From the NCBI GenBank assembly GCA_934202505.1, contig CAKPXW010000027.1, positions 1 to 16,637 on the forward strand: a stretch of 16,637 nt of DNA, in the 5' to 3' direction. A program made the position numbers and the translations under genes. The notes under the pieces were generated by a model that made no database searches, was not told the DNA's origin, and saw only the letters and a list, made by a program, of their open reading frames with translations. Position 1 is the first letter of the stretch, and each line of letters starts with the position of its first letter. Below are positions 1-7,195 of this stretch, in pieces. Source of the stretch: an uncultured Bacilli bacterium. Lineage in GTDB: Bacteria; Bacillota_I; Bacilli_A; RFN20; CAG-631.

Positions 1-105
1 ACCAATTATAGGATCAGTTTTATTATTTTTAACTTCTTCAACTAAATTTCTTCCGAATTTGTCTAGAACGTTTTCATCTTGTTCATAATTAGGCATTTGA
101 TTCAT
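1..105 (-). CDS. Clp-type AAA+ unfoldase, N-terminal fragment (cut by window edge)
   Basis: Only the first 35 codons lie in the window; the gene runs off the left edge. The start ATG (105-103) follows a GAGGTG ribosome site (111-116) at 5 nt. The peptide contains KFGRNL about 15 residues after the start and then KTDPIIG, which match the opening of the first AAA+ module of ClpB/ClpC/ClpE/ClpL proteins (FGRDLT...LDPVIGR). The double Clp-N substrate-binding domain, normally about 140 residues before this point, is absent. This is therefore a short-N form, as in ClpL or, from memory, mollicute ClpB. The expected role is ATP-driven protein disaggregation or unfolding during heat stress, which fits the two CIRCE operators upstream. 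The exact subtype cannot be told from this fragment. Confidence 0.75.
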   Translation of the reverse strand, partial: MNQMPNYEQDENVLDKFGRNLVEEVKNNKTDPIIG

Positions 106-118
106 AATATCACCTCAT

Positions 119-145
119 TTAGCACTCTATATCCACAAGTGCTAA
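119..145. promoter_or_regulatory. CIRCE operator (HrcA site), proximal copy
   Basis: TTAGCACTC, a 9-nt spacer, then AAGTGCTAA. This matches the CIRCE consensus TTAGCACTC-N9-GAGTGCTAA with one mismatch. It covers the predicted transcription start and 5' leader of the Clp gene, so bound HrcA would block initiation. It ends 2 nt upstream of the ribosome site. Confidence 0.93.
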
Positions 146-149
146 TTAC

Positions 150-177
150 ATTATACACTTCTTTTTAGCACTGTCAA
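150..177 (-). promoter_or_regulatory. Sigma-A promoter of the Clp ATPase gene
   Basis: On the minus strand TTGACA (177-172) and TATAAT (155-150) are separated by 16 bp. Both hexamers are exact consensus. Transcription would start near position 143, inside the downstream CIRCE element, and the -35 lies inside the upstream one. Confidence 0.85.
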
Positions 178-191
178 TACTTGAGTGCTAA
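165..191. promoter_or_regulatory. CIRCE operator (HrcA site), distal copy
   Basis: TTAGCACTG, a 9-nt spacer, then GAGTGCTAA. It differs from CIRCE at one base, in the opposite arm from the proximal copy. It overlaps the -35 hexamer of the Clp promoter. The centres of the two elements are 46 bp apart. Confidence 0.93.
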
Positions 192-230
192 TTTTTTAAT
201 AATTTTTTTTATTGAATAGAAAAATTAATG

Positions 231-236
231 TATAAT
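231..236 (+). promoter_or_regulatory. Possible -10 element for the sigma-factor gene
   Basis: TATAAT lies 72 nt upstream of the sigma-factor start, between it and the CIRCE elements. A convincing -35 is missing: the nearest candidate, TTGAAT (212-217), is only 13 nt away. The stretch is so AT-rich that chance matches are likely. Confidence 0.3.
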
Positions 237-307
237 ATATTGTATATGATAAAATCGCAATATTTTAAAAGATATCAATACTTCTTTAGTGAAAGGTAAA
301 AAGAAAG

Positions 308-1870
308 ATGGAAGAATTAGAAAATAATAAGCAATTTTTAATAGATATCTATATTAATAAATATATGGAAGAAATATTTTATTATTGTCTTAAAAAAACT
401 AGCAATGAAGAAGAGGCAAAAGATTTAGTACAAGATATTTCTTTAAATGTTTTAATTGCTATACAAAAAAGTAAAATTGAAAATTTAAGAGCTTATGTTT
501 ATAAAATAGCTAACAATAGATATTCTATATGGGCAATAAAACATGCAAGATGTAAAAATATTATATCATTTGATGATAATTTTGAAATTACTAATGAAAA
601 TTTTGCTAAGGAAATCGATAATTCTAAATTAAATATATTAAATAGAGAATTAGCGTTTATAGAGAAAAAATATCGAAATATCATTGTAGAATATTATATA
701 AATAATAAAAAAATTTCTGAAATTTCTTCTTTTTACCAATTAAATACCAATACAGTTATGTCTTTATTAGCAAGAGGAAGGGAAAAATTAAAAAGGGGAA
801 TGAGTATGGCAAGAAAATTCGGAACAAAAAGTTTTAATCCAGACATGATATTTCATGCAAGCAGTGGCTTTCAACCAACCAATTTACCAGATAGGGCAAT
901 GAATAGAAAGATTCCAATTAATATTTTATGTGAAGCAAATGATAATCCATCAACGGCTGAAGAATTATCAATGCAACTTGGAATAGCACTTCCATATATG
1001 GAAGATGAAATTAATTTATTATTAGATGCCGAACTATTAAAAAAAGTTGGTAATAAAAGATATATTACAAATTTTTTTATTGTGCCTAAAGAATGTAAAA
1101 GTAAAATAAATGATTTATGTGGTAATTATGTTTTGAAAAATTATAAGAAAATATATGATATTGCTTCAGAAATTTATTTAAAATATTTTAATATAGATAC
1201 TATATATAGTAAAGAAGATATAATAGCTACTTTAATATTTTACTTAGATACAAAAATAATTGATTCTAGTTTTCCTAACAATATATTTTGCAAGTTTAAA
1301 AGAAAAGATGGCGGAAATTGGGGAATTATTGGCTATGAAAAAGGTGCTACTTCCACAGTTAAAGCTTTTGCAATTAGCGATTGTGTAACAGAAAGTAAAC
1401 AAATAGTATTTGAAAATTATCATTTAGTTTATGAAGAAAATTCATTCGATAATAAAAGATATGAAACTTCTTTTTTCGATAATGCATTATTAGGTACTTT
1501 AAAAAACATTGCTATAAATAATAATGATGAAAATATAGATAATATTAAAGAATTAAGTAAATTAAATATTATCGTAGAAAAAAATAATAAGTATTATGTT
1601 AACGCTTTAATAATTGATAGAACTAAAAAAGAGAAAATAAATCAATTTTTAAAACAATCTATAGAATTTAACAATCTTTTAAAAATTTATAAAGAATGCA
1701 TTGAAGAATGTAAAAAAGTAATAAAACAGTATGGCAATAAAACATTACAAGAAGATTTTGATTATTATTGTGCAATGCTTGCGTGCTTTAACCCATATTA
1801 TTTAAATATTTTAAAAGAAAATGGATTATATAAAAACAGTTATAGAGATTTTGCAATATTTTTCTATTAA
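308..1870 (+). CDS. ECF-like sigma factor with long C-terminal extension
   Basis: A 520-residue protein. Residues about 14-85 resemble sigma region 2 (EEAKDLVQDI, then LRAYVYKIANNRY, the usual core-binding and -10 recognition part). Residues about 111-165 resemble region 4 with a helix-turn-helix (ISEISSFYQLNTNTVMSLL, then ARGREKLKR). ECF sigmas usually end here at about 170-200 residues; this one continues for about 350 more. The segment at 200-260 (NPSTAEELSMQLGIALPYM, then LLDAELLKKVG) looks like a winged helix, and the rest is mixed and Lys/Asn-rich with no transmembrane segment. I recall similar long sigma-70 proteins in Firmicutes, with no assigned function. The extension could sense a signal or act as a built-in anti-sigma, but this is inference. 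No anti-sigma gene lies next to it. Likely ribosome site GAAAGG (291-296), 11 nt before ATG. It is monocistronic, divergent from the Clp gene, and ends at a terminator. Confidence 0.8.
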   Translation: MEELENNKQFLIDIYINKYMEEIFYYCLKKTSNEEEAKDLVQDISLNVLIAIQKSKIENLRAYVYKIANNRYSIWAIKHARCKNIISFDDNFEITNENFAKEIDNSKLNILNRELAFIEKKYRNIIVEYYINNKKISEISSFYQLNTNTVMSLLARGREKLKRGMSMARKFGTKSFNPDMIFHASSGFQPTNLPDRAMNRKIPINILCEANDNPSTAEELSMQLGIALPYMEDEINLLLDAELLKKVGNKRYITNFFIVPKECKSKINDLCGNYVLKNYKKIYDIASEIYLKYFNIDTIYSKEDIIATLIFYLDTKIIDSSFPNNIFCKFKRKDGGNWGIIGYEKGATSTVKAFAISDCVTESKQIVFENYHLVYEENSFDNKRYETSFFDNALLGTLKNIAINNNDENIDNIKELSKLNIIVEKNNKYYVNALIIDRTKKEKINQFLKQSIEFNNLLKIYKECIEECKKVIKQYGNKTLQEDFDYYCAMLACFNPYYLNILKENGLYKNSYRDFAIFFY

Positions 1871-1886
1871 AATATAAAGAAAATAA

Positions 1887-1934
1887 AAAAAACTATTTTT
1901 TATATGTTAAAGTTACATATAATAATAGTTTTTT
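1887..1934. terminator. Bidirectional terminator between sigma gene and glyA
   Basis: An 11-bp stem (AAAAAACTATT at 1887-1897 with AATAGTTTTTT at 1924-1934) continues into a 7-bp inner stem (1901-1907 with 1915-1921) and a 7-nt loop. The arm ends give T-runs on both strands. It sits 16 nt after the sigma stop and 3 nt after the glyA stop on the other strand, so it serves both convergent genes. Confidence 0.85.
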
Positions 1935-1937
1935 CTT

Positions 1938-3161
1938 TTATATAGTATATGGATGAAGTAGAGTTAAATTAATAACATTCTTTCTAATAGTATCTTTTAA
2001 TTTATCATCATTTGGATTTTTTAAAATATTAGCAATCCATTTACCAATTTGATAGAAGTCTTTTTCATTAAAGCCTCTAGTTGTCATAGCAGCACTACCA
2101 AGTCTAATTCCTGAACAATATGCAGGTTTTTCATTATCAAAAGGAATAGCATTTTTATTGACAGTAATATTTACCTCGTCAAGTAAAACTTCAGCTTCTT
2201 TGCCATTTAAAGAACAAGCACTTTTTAAATCTACTAAACATAAATGGTTATCAGATCCGTTAGTTACAATTCTAAATCCTTCTTCTTTTAATGAAATAAT
2301 TAACGATTGCATATTTAATAAAATATTTTGACAATAAGTTTTAAAACTTGGTTGTAATGCTTCATAAAAACAAATTGCTTTAGCAGCAATTACATGTTCA
2401 AGAGGGCCACCTTGCATTCCTGGGAAAACTCTTTTATCTAGTAATGAAGCATATTTTTCTTTACAAAGAATCATTCCACCACGAGGGCCTCTTAGGGTTT
2501 TATGTGTTGTTGAAGTAACAAAATCAGCATATGGCACAGGAGATGGATGCAATGATGTTGCAACAAGTCCTGCAATATGAGCCATGTCTACCATCATTAA
2601 AGCACCAACTTTATCACAAATTTCTCTAATTCTTTTAAAGTCTATAATTCTTGAATAGGCAGAAGCACCAGCAACGATTAATTTAGGCTTACATTCTAGT
2701 GCTATTTTTTCAAGGTCAGCATAATTAATTGTTTCGGTATTTTTGTCTACGCCATAACTTACAAAATTATAGTTCATTCCAGAAAAATTCAATTTGTGTC
2801 CATGAGTTAAATGCCCACCAGCATCAAGAGACATTCCAAGCACAGTATCACCAGGATTTAAAATAGCCATATACACGGCCATATTTGCTTGTGATCCTGA
2901 ATGTGGTTGTACATTAACATGTTCTGCATTAAATAATTTTTTTGCTCTTTCTATAGCAATTTTTTCAATTTCATCAATATTTTGACAGCCACCATAATAA
3001 CGTTTATTTGGATACCCTTCTGCATATTTATTTGTAAGTATAGATCCAGTAGCTTTCAAAATGTCTTTAGACACAAAATTTTCAGAAGCAATTAATTCTA
3101 TATGATTTTGTTGTCTTTCATATTCTTTTTTTATTAAATTTTCAATTTTTGTATCTTTCAT
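1938..3161 (-). CDS. glyA: Serine hydroxymethyltransferase
   Basis: Cytosolic PLP enzyme that interconverts serine plus tetrahydrofolate with glycine plus methylene-tetrahydrofolate. Its 407 residues are close to the usual 410-420. Seen in the sequence: LIASENF near the N-terminus, KYAEGYPNKRYYGG (substrate/PLP region), HSGSQAN at 87-93, VDMAHIAGL at 191-199, and STTHKTLRGPRGG with the PLP lysine at about K221. The start ATG at 3161 has an AAGGAGA ribosome site (3167-3173), which lies inside the end of the upstream Nudix gene. The two genes overlap by 20 bp, so translation is probably coupled. It is the last gene of a minus-strand run after sdaA and the Nudix gene, followed by the shared terminator. 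With SdaA it links glycine and one-carbon pools to pyruvate. Confidence 0.97.
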   Translation of the reverse strand: MKDTKIENLIKKEYERQQNHIELIASENFVSKDILKATGSILTNKYAEGYPNKRYYGGCQNIDEIEKIAIERAKKLFNAEHVNVQPHSGSQANMAVYMAILNPGDTVLGMSLDAGGHLTHGHKLNFSGMNYNFVSYGVDKNTETINYADLEKIALECKPKLIVAGASAYSRIIDFKRIREICDKVGALMMVDMAHIAGLVATSLHPSPVPYADFVTSTTHKTLRGPRGGMILCKEKYASLLDKRVFPGMQGGPLEHVIAAKAICFYEALQPSFKTYCQNILLNMQSLIISLKEEGFRIVTNGSDNHLCLVDLKSACSLNGKEAEVLLDEVNITVNKNAIPFDNEKPAYCSGIRLGSAAMTTRGFNEKDFYQIGKWIANILKNPNDDKLKDTIRKNVINLTLLHPYTI

Positions 3162-3678
3162 TAAATTCTCCTTTTTTTAAAATATTATATACTTTTAAAA
3201 ATATCGGTAATTCGCGCCTTTTTATTAAAAAAGGAATACCAGTATTTTCTAAGTTATTATACATATTTATAATTTCTTCAATTGGATAAAAATAAATATT
3301 TTTGATGAAGCTATCGCCATAAGATTCATGATGGATTTTACTATTACTTACTATTTTACATAAAAAATAATGGTTGATATTTTTTCTATTTAATAAATTA
3401 TAATAATCCACAATAATTCCTATTCTTTTAATAACCATACATTTTACGCCAACTTCTTCATCTATTTCTCTAATTATGGCTTTTTTATAAGATTCTTTTT
3501 TTTCTTTTCCACCACCAGGAGTCTCAATATATTTATAATTTCCAAAAATATCATTTCTTTCAATAATTAAAATACAAACATTATTATTCTTATCTAGCAA
3601 AATGGCTCTACTTATTTTCCTTTTTTTAAAATGATGGGTATTTAAATACTGATTATCTTTATAATATCTTAATAGCAT
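3142..3678 (-). CDS. Nudix hydrolase family protein
   Basis: A 178-residue protein with a perfect Nudix box (GX5EX7REUXEEXGU) running from G56 to V78, with REIDEEVGV at its end and E71, E74 and E75 as expected metal ligands. Nudix enzymes cleave nucleoside diphosphates linked to another group; the substrate cannot be read from this sequence. The N-terminus has KKRKISRAILLD, the usual first strand of the fold. The start at 3678 follows AAGGA (3690-3686) at 7 nt and lies 3 nt after the sdaA stop. The end overlaps glyA by 20 bp (TGA at 3144-3142). This packing puts it in one operon with sdaA and glyA, although Nudix proteins have no established role in serine/glycine metabolism. It may do housekeeping of damaged nucleotides or cofactors; this is open. 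Confidence 0.9.
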   Translation of the reverse strand: MLLRYYKDNQYLNTHHFKKRKISRAILLDKNNNVCILIIERNDIFGNYKYIETPGGGKEKKESYKKAIIREIDEEVGVKCMVIKRIGIIVDYYNLLNRKNINHYFLCKIVSNSKIHHESYGDSFIKNIYFYPIEEIINMYNNLENTGIPFLIKRRELPIFLKVYNILKKGEFNERYKN

Positions 3679-3681
3679 AAA

Positions 3682-4899
3682 TTATTCCTTATATAATTTT
3701 GCAAGGCCATCTTTTGAAGTCTCTTTATAACCTTTTGCTATATCAATTCCTGTTTCTTTCATTGTCTTAATAACTAAATCAAAAGAAATTTTAGAATTAC
3801 TTGTTCCCATAAATTTTGCAAGTGTAGCAGAAGATAGAGCTTTTAATGCTCCCATAGCATTTCTTTCAATACAAGGTATTTGTACATAACCTTGTATAGG
3901 ATCACAGGTAAGTCCTAAAGAATGTTCCATAGCAATTTCAGCAGCTCTTTCAATACCTAATATATCAAGCCCTTCTAAATAGGCAATAAAGGCACTTGCC
4001 ATAGAAGTAGCTGTGCCAATTTCTGCTTGGCATCCACATTCTGCTCCAGAAATAGAACCATTTTCAACGACTAATACGCCAATTAGTCCAGCAACTAATA
4101 AACCTTTTAGTATTTCTTCGTGTGAATATGAAGAAGAATAATAACGAACAATACTTGGCAAAACACCAGAAGATCCACAAGTAGGAGCTGTTACTATTTC
4201 TTGCCCTGAGGCATTTTCTTCGGCTACAGCAAAAGCATAAGCACTTATTAATCTTTTTTCATGCATAGGTAGAGTTTCATTTTCAACTTTACTAGTATAT
4301 ATTTCATGTGCCTTTCTTACAACTTTTAAAAGTCCAGGAAGAGGCCCTTCTTTAATTAATCCATTATCAATGCTTTTCATCATTTTATGGTAAATAAGGT
4401 CCATATAATTTAATATGTCTTCATCTTCAAATTTTAAAATATAGTCAACTAAGGAAATATGGTTTATATGACAATATTTTTTAATTTCATCAAAGGTAGA
4501 ATGAGGATAAATATTAATATTATTTTCTTCATCATGATCATTGATTTTAATAAGTCCTCCACCAATTGATACAATATAAACACTATCAATTAGTAAGTTA
4601 TTTTTATATAATTTAAATAACATTGTATTTGGATGTGAAGTTGCAGTTTTTTTATCAAAAATTATTTTATGATTTAAATCTTTAAAAGATAAATTAGCAA
4701 TATAATCTGATAGATGACCTTTACCAGTTTTAGCAAGAGAACCATAAAAAGTCATTTCAACATAATCAACTTCTTTGTAGTTTTCCATTACATAAGAAAC
4801 TGCATTTTTAACTCCCATTGTATGAGAAGAAGAAGGACCAGGTCCAATTTTATAAAGACGTCTTATTGAAATCATATTAACACCATTAGTTATAAACAT
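3682..4899 (-). CDS. sdaA: Iron-sulfur L-serine dehydratase, single-chain form
   Basis: Deaminates L-serine to pyruvate and ammonia in the cytosol using a 4Fe-4S cluster. The beta-type domain is N-terminal (RLYKIGPGPSSSHTMG at 14-29, then GSLAKTGKGH) and the alpha-type domain C-terminal. The alpha domain shows TAPTCGSSG at 238-246, ECGCQAEIG, TCDPIQG and QIPCIERNAMG; C290, C332 and C343 match the known cluster ligands. The 405 residues make it shorter than E. coli SdaA (454). Many Firmicutes split this enzyme into SdaAA and SdaAB; here it is fused. The start is ambiguous: ATG 4899 has AAGGG 8 nt upstream, while an internal ATG at 4875 (MISIRR) matches the usual family N-terminus but has only GGTG before it. 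It is the first gene of the sdaA-Nudix-glyA run, with its own extended -10 promoter and possible read-through from the ABC operon. Confidence 0.95.
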   Translation of the reverse strand: MFITNGVNMISIRRLYKIGPGPSSSHTMGVKNAVSYVMENYKEVDYVEMTFYGSLAKTGKGHLSDYIANLSFKDLNHKIIFDKKTATSHPNTMLFKLYKNNLLIDSVYIVSIGGGLIKINDHDEENNINIYPHSTFDEIKKYCHINHISLVDYILKFEDEDILNYMDLIYHKMMKSIDNGLIKEGPLPGLLKVVRKAHEIYTSKVENETLPMHEKRLISAYAFAVAEENASGQEIVTAPTCGSSGVLPSIVRYYSSSYSHEEILKGLLVAGLIGVLVVENGSISGAECGCQAEIGTATSMASAFIAYLEGLDILGIERAAEIAMEHSLGLTCDPIQGYVQIPCIERNAMGALKALSSATLAKFMGTSNSKISFDLVIKTMKETGIDIAKGYKETSKDGLAKLYKE

Positions 4900-4920
4900 T
4901 ATAACTACCCTTATACATTA

Positions 4921-4929
4921 AGTATACCA
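4921..4929 (-). promoter_or_regulatory. Extended -10 promoter for sdaA operon
   Basis: The minus strand reads TGGTATACT (4929-4921), a TGn extended -10 with TATACT. No good -35 is present 16-18 nt upstream, as is common for extended -10 promoters. Transcription would start near 4914, leaving a leader of about 15 nt before the longer sdaA start. No terminator is visible between the permease stop and this site. Confidence 0.5.
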
Positions 4930-4955
4930 CAAAAAATAATATTAAAAAATGAATT

Positions 4956-5765
4956 CTATTTACTATCTTTGTGAGACATTCTTTTAAAAAATAAAAATGA
5001 AAGAATTATTACTAATAAAGTAAATAAAATAATGGGTAAAAGAAAATAAAATAATTCATTTCCTTTTAAGGTATATTGTTCAATAATAGGATTAGTGTAA
5101 TCTTTTATACTATGCGATGCTTTTGTTATTACTCTTCCTAAATAAACTGATGGATAAAAAGGCAAAAATTTACAAAATGTTTCAAAATTTCCCATTGTAT
5201 CAAGAGGCATCCAAGCACCTCCTAAAATTCCTGATAGAGTAATAATAATTGAGGTGATTCCAGGAGCAGCTTTATCATTTAATAAAGTCCCTAATAGTAT
5301 ACCAAAGAAAATAAAAAATAATAAAATAGGTATCATTTCTATAATTAATAAAATAGAATCTACAAAAGAAAAATAGCCATCATTATTAAATAATGAAAAA
5401 ATATAGCCAGTAAAAACACATAAAATTTCTTGAACAATACCAATTATGAAACAACATAAAGCATATCCTAAAATAAAATCTTTACTTTTTAAAGGAGAAA
5501 TATATAATCTTTTTAAAAAGGCAGTGGCTTTATCTTTAGATATAAGTAAACTTACAAGTAGCATTACAAAAGAAAAAGAAAACATAATAATTCCAGGAAT
5601 TAAAGTTTTTAAATTAAAATAAGAGAAATCGGTGTTTATAAAATTATTAATTACTTGGAATAATATTATCATAAAAATTGGCATTCCAAGACAAAAAATA
5701 TAAATTATTGGGTCACGTATCATTTCAATAAAATTTCTTTTAGTAAAAATTAAGATTTTTTTCAT
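4956..5765 (-). CDS. ABC-2 type transporter permease
   Basis: A 269-residue integral membrane protein. Its hydrophobic segments suggest six transmembrane helices at about 18-40, 56-78, 98-122, 136-162, 168-190 and 240-262, the topology of ABC-2 (DrrB-like) export permeases. It starts with KKILIFTKRNFIEMIRDP, the typical amphipathic N-terminus before helix 1. GILGGAWMPLDTM before the fifth loop is also family-like. It overlaps the upstream ATPase gene by 4 bp (ATGA), so the two are translationally coupled and form one exporter. The substrate is unknown. Control by the adjacent TetR protein suggests a toxic small molecule, drug or amphiphile (inference). Confidence 0.9.
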   Translation of the reverse strand: MKKILIFTKRNFIEMIRDPIIYIFCLGMPIFMIILFQVINNFINTDFSYFNLKTLIPGIIMFSFSFVMLLVSLLISKDKATAFLKRLYISPLKSKDFILGYALCCFIIGIVQEILCVFTGYIFSLFNNDGYFSFVDSILLIIEMIPILLFFIFFGILLGTLLNDKAAPGITSIIITLSGILGGAWMPLDTMGNFETFCKFLPFYPSVYLGRVITKASHSIKDYTNPIIEQYTLKGNELFYFLLPIILFTLLVIILSFLFFKRMSHKDSK

Positions 5766-6490
5766 ATTGTTTGATTCCTTTCAATAATTTTAACAAAGGC
5801 ATTTTCAAAAGTTTGTTCGCTTTCTTTGCTTTTTATATTTTCAATAGTGTCAATGTCTAATACTTTACCAGAAGAAAGAATGGCAACTTTATCGCATAAA
5901 TGTTCAATTTCTTCAAGATAATGTGAAGTTAAAACTATTGTACATTTTCCTTTTAATTTTAAAATAATTTCCCAAAGCGAACGTTTAGCAAGCACATCAA
6001 GGCCTAAAGTCGGCTCATCTAAAAAAAGTACTTTAGGAGAAGTAATCAAAGCAATAGCTATAGATAATCTTCTTTGATATCCTCCAGATAAAGTTTTGGC
6101 TTTTTTATTTATAACTGTTTCTAATTTAAAAACATTTATTATTTCTTCAATTTTCTCTTTTTTATTAGCAATATCATATATATTAGCAAAAAAAACTAAA
6201 TTTTCTTTTACAGTAAGATTTAAGGCAATTGCAGTTTCTTGAGTAGAAACATTAATGATTTTTTGGATATCATTTATCTCTTTATTTATTGAATATCCTT
6301 CAATAAAAGCCTCCCCAGAATCAGGAATTATAAGCCCTGACAAAATATTTATTAAAGTGGTTTTCCCTGCTCCATTAACGCCAAGAAGTCCAAATAAAGT
6401 GCCTTTTTCTATGGATAATGAGATATCATTACAAGCAATTACATCTTTATATTTTTTTGTAATATGCTCTATTTTAATGGAATTATTCAT
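5762..6490 (-). CDS. ABC exporter ATP-binding subunit
   Basis: A 242-residue nucleotide-binding subunit. Walker A GVNGAGKTT is at 37-45, a Q-loop lies near Q84, the signature LSGGYQRR at 134-141, Walker B KVLFLDEP at 153-160, and the switch histidine at H190. The pattern is that of ABC-2 drug/antibiotic exporters (DrrA/CcmA-like), working on the inner face of the membrane with the permease encoded 4 bp into its end. The ribosome site GGAGA lies about 9 nt before ATG, inside the 3' end of the tetR-like gene (8-bp overlap). The gene ends in TGA; if that TGA were read through, a TAA follows 3 codons later. Confidence 0.95.
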   Translation of the reverse strand: MNNSIKIEHITKKYKDVIACNDISLSIEKGTLFGLLGVNGAGKTTLINILSGLIIPDSGEAFIEGYSINKEINDIQKIINVSTQETAIALNLTVKENLVFFANIYDIANKKEKIEEIINVFKLETVINKKAKTLSGGYQRRLSIAIALITSPKVLFLDEPTLGLDVLAKRSLWEIILKLKGKCTIVLTSHYLEEIEHLCDKVAILSSGKVLDIDTIENIKSKESEQTFENAFVKIIERNQTI

Positions 6491-7064
6491 ATTTTATTTC
6501 TCCTTCTTTTTTTACATAGTCTATAATTGCTAGATATTCATGAGTTAACATTTTATCTACTATATTAATATTCCAATTTATATAATTAGTAGCAAATTGA
6601 CTGGCAATTCCATGAACATAAATCCATAAGGAAACATGCACAAAATATGCACTATTATAAGAAAAATTATTGTTTTGCATTATTAGTTTAATAGACTCTT
6701 TAAATGAAAAATCTTCATTATTAAGATTTATTTCTTTACTACGATCACGCATAAATAGAAATTTAAATAATTCTTTTTCTTCTATGGCAAATTTAATGTA
6801 AGTAAGTCCCATAGCTTTATAAGTAAAAGTTTTATTTTCTTTAATAGCATTTTCAATTTTATTTTCATAGATTTGCCAAGAAGCTTCTAATAGTTTATTT
6901 TTTAAGTCATCCATTCCTTTAAAAGAATTATAAATTGGTTGAGTTGAACATTTTAATTCTTTAGCAATACTTCTTGCATTTACAAAACTTATTCCTTTTT
7001 CTTTTAATAATTGTAAAGCACAAGATAAAATCATATTTTCATTTATTACTTTTTTTGCTGGCAT
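6483..7064 (-). CDS. TetR-family transcriptional regulator of the ABC exporter
   Basis: A 193-residue protein from the ATG at 7064. The frame stays open up to a TTG at 7136, but that TTG is part of the -35 hexamer, and the ATG at 7064 has an AGGAG site 6 nt upstream. The N-terminal three-helix DNA-binding domain is clear: MILSCALQLLKEKG, then ARSIAKELKCSTQPIYNSFK at about 29-48, where TQPIYNSF is the recognition helix. The C-terminal helices form the ligand pocket and dimer surface; ligand unknown. The stop overlaps the ABC ATPase start by 8 bp, so regulator, ATPase and permease form one operon. Two adjacent inverted repeats cover the start region of its own promoter, so autorepression relieved by an exporter substrate is the likely logic. 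Confidence 0.92.
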   Translation of the reverse strand: MPAKKVINENMILSCALQLLKEKGISFVNARSIAKELKCSTQPIYNSFKGMDDLKNKLLEASWQIYENKIENAIKENKTFTYKAMGLTYIKFAIEEKELFKFLFMRDRSKEINLNNEDFSFKESIKLIMQNNNFSYNSAYFVHVSLWIYVHGIASQFATNYINWNINIVDKMLTHEYLAIIDYVKKEGEIKYE

Positions 7065-7078
7065 AATTACTCCTATAA

Positions 7079-7110
7079 AATAACATATGTTATCAATAAC
7101 AACTGTTATT
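7079..7110. promoter_or_regulatory. Tandem TetR-type operator, two 16-bp dyads
   Basis: Two directly adjacent copies of AATAACA-N2-TGTTATY: 7079-7094 (centre TA, last base C) and 7095-7110 (centre AC, last base T). Each is a 7-2-7 inverted repeat. They run from the -10 edge past the start point of the tetR promoter. Two dimers on neighbouring sites, or a pair of dimers binding cooperatively as in QacR, would fit. Confidence 0.8.
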
Positions 7111-7136
7111 TTATTGTAAATACTACTTATTGTCAA
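7108..7136 (-). promoter_or_regulatory. Sigma-A promoter of the tetR-ABC operon
   Basis: The minus strand carries TTGACA (7136-7131), a 17-bp spacer and TAAAAT (7113-7108). Transcription would start near 7101, inside the operator pair, about 37 nt before the regulator start codon. Confidence 0.8.
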
Positions 7137-7169
7137 TATTTAATTATTTAAAAAAAAATTAAAATAAAG

Positions 7170-7175
7170 TATAAT
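7170..7175 (+). promoter_or_regulatory. Possible -10 of the manA operon
   Basis: TATAAT lies 20 nt before the manA ATG, with AAGGAG at 7183-7188. No recognisable -35 is seen at the right distance (7147-7152 reads TTTAAA), and the leader would be only about 14 nt. Confidence 0.4.
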
Positions 7176-7195
7176 AAATAAAAAGGAGCAAAAAC

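Noticed and set aside
6255..6533. Plus-strand open frame of 92 codons
   Set aside because: It is antisense to the ABC ATPase and TetR genes, with low-complexity hydrophobic content and no ribosome site.
7065..7136. TetR start at TTG 7136 (217 residues)
   Set aside because: That TTG is part of the -35 hexamer and upstream of the transcription start; ATG 7064 has a good AGGAG site.
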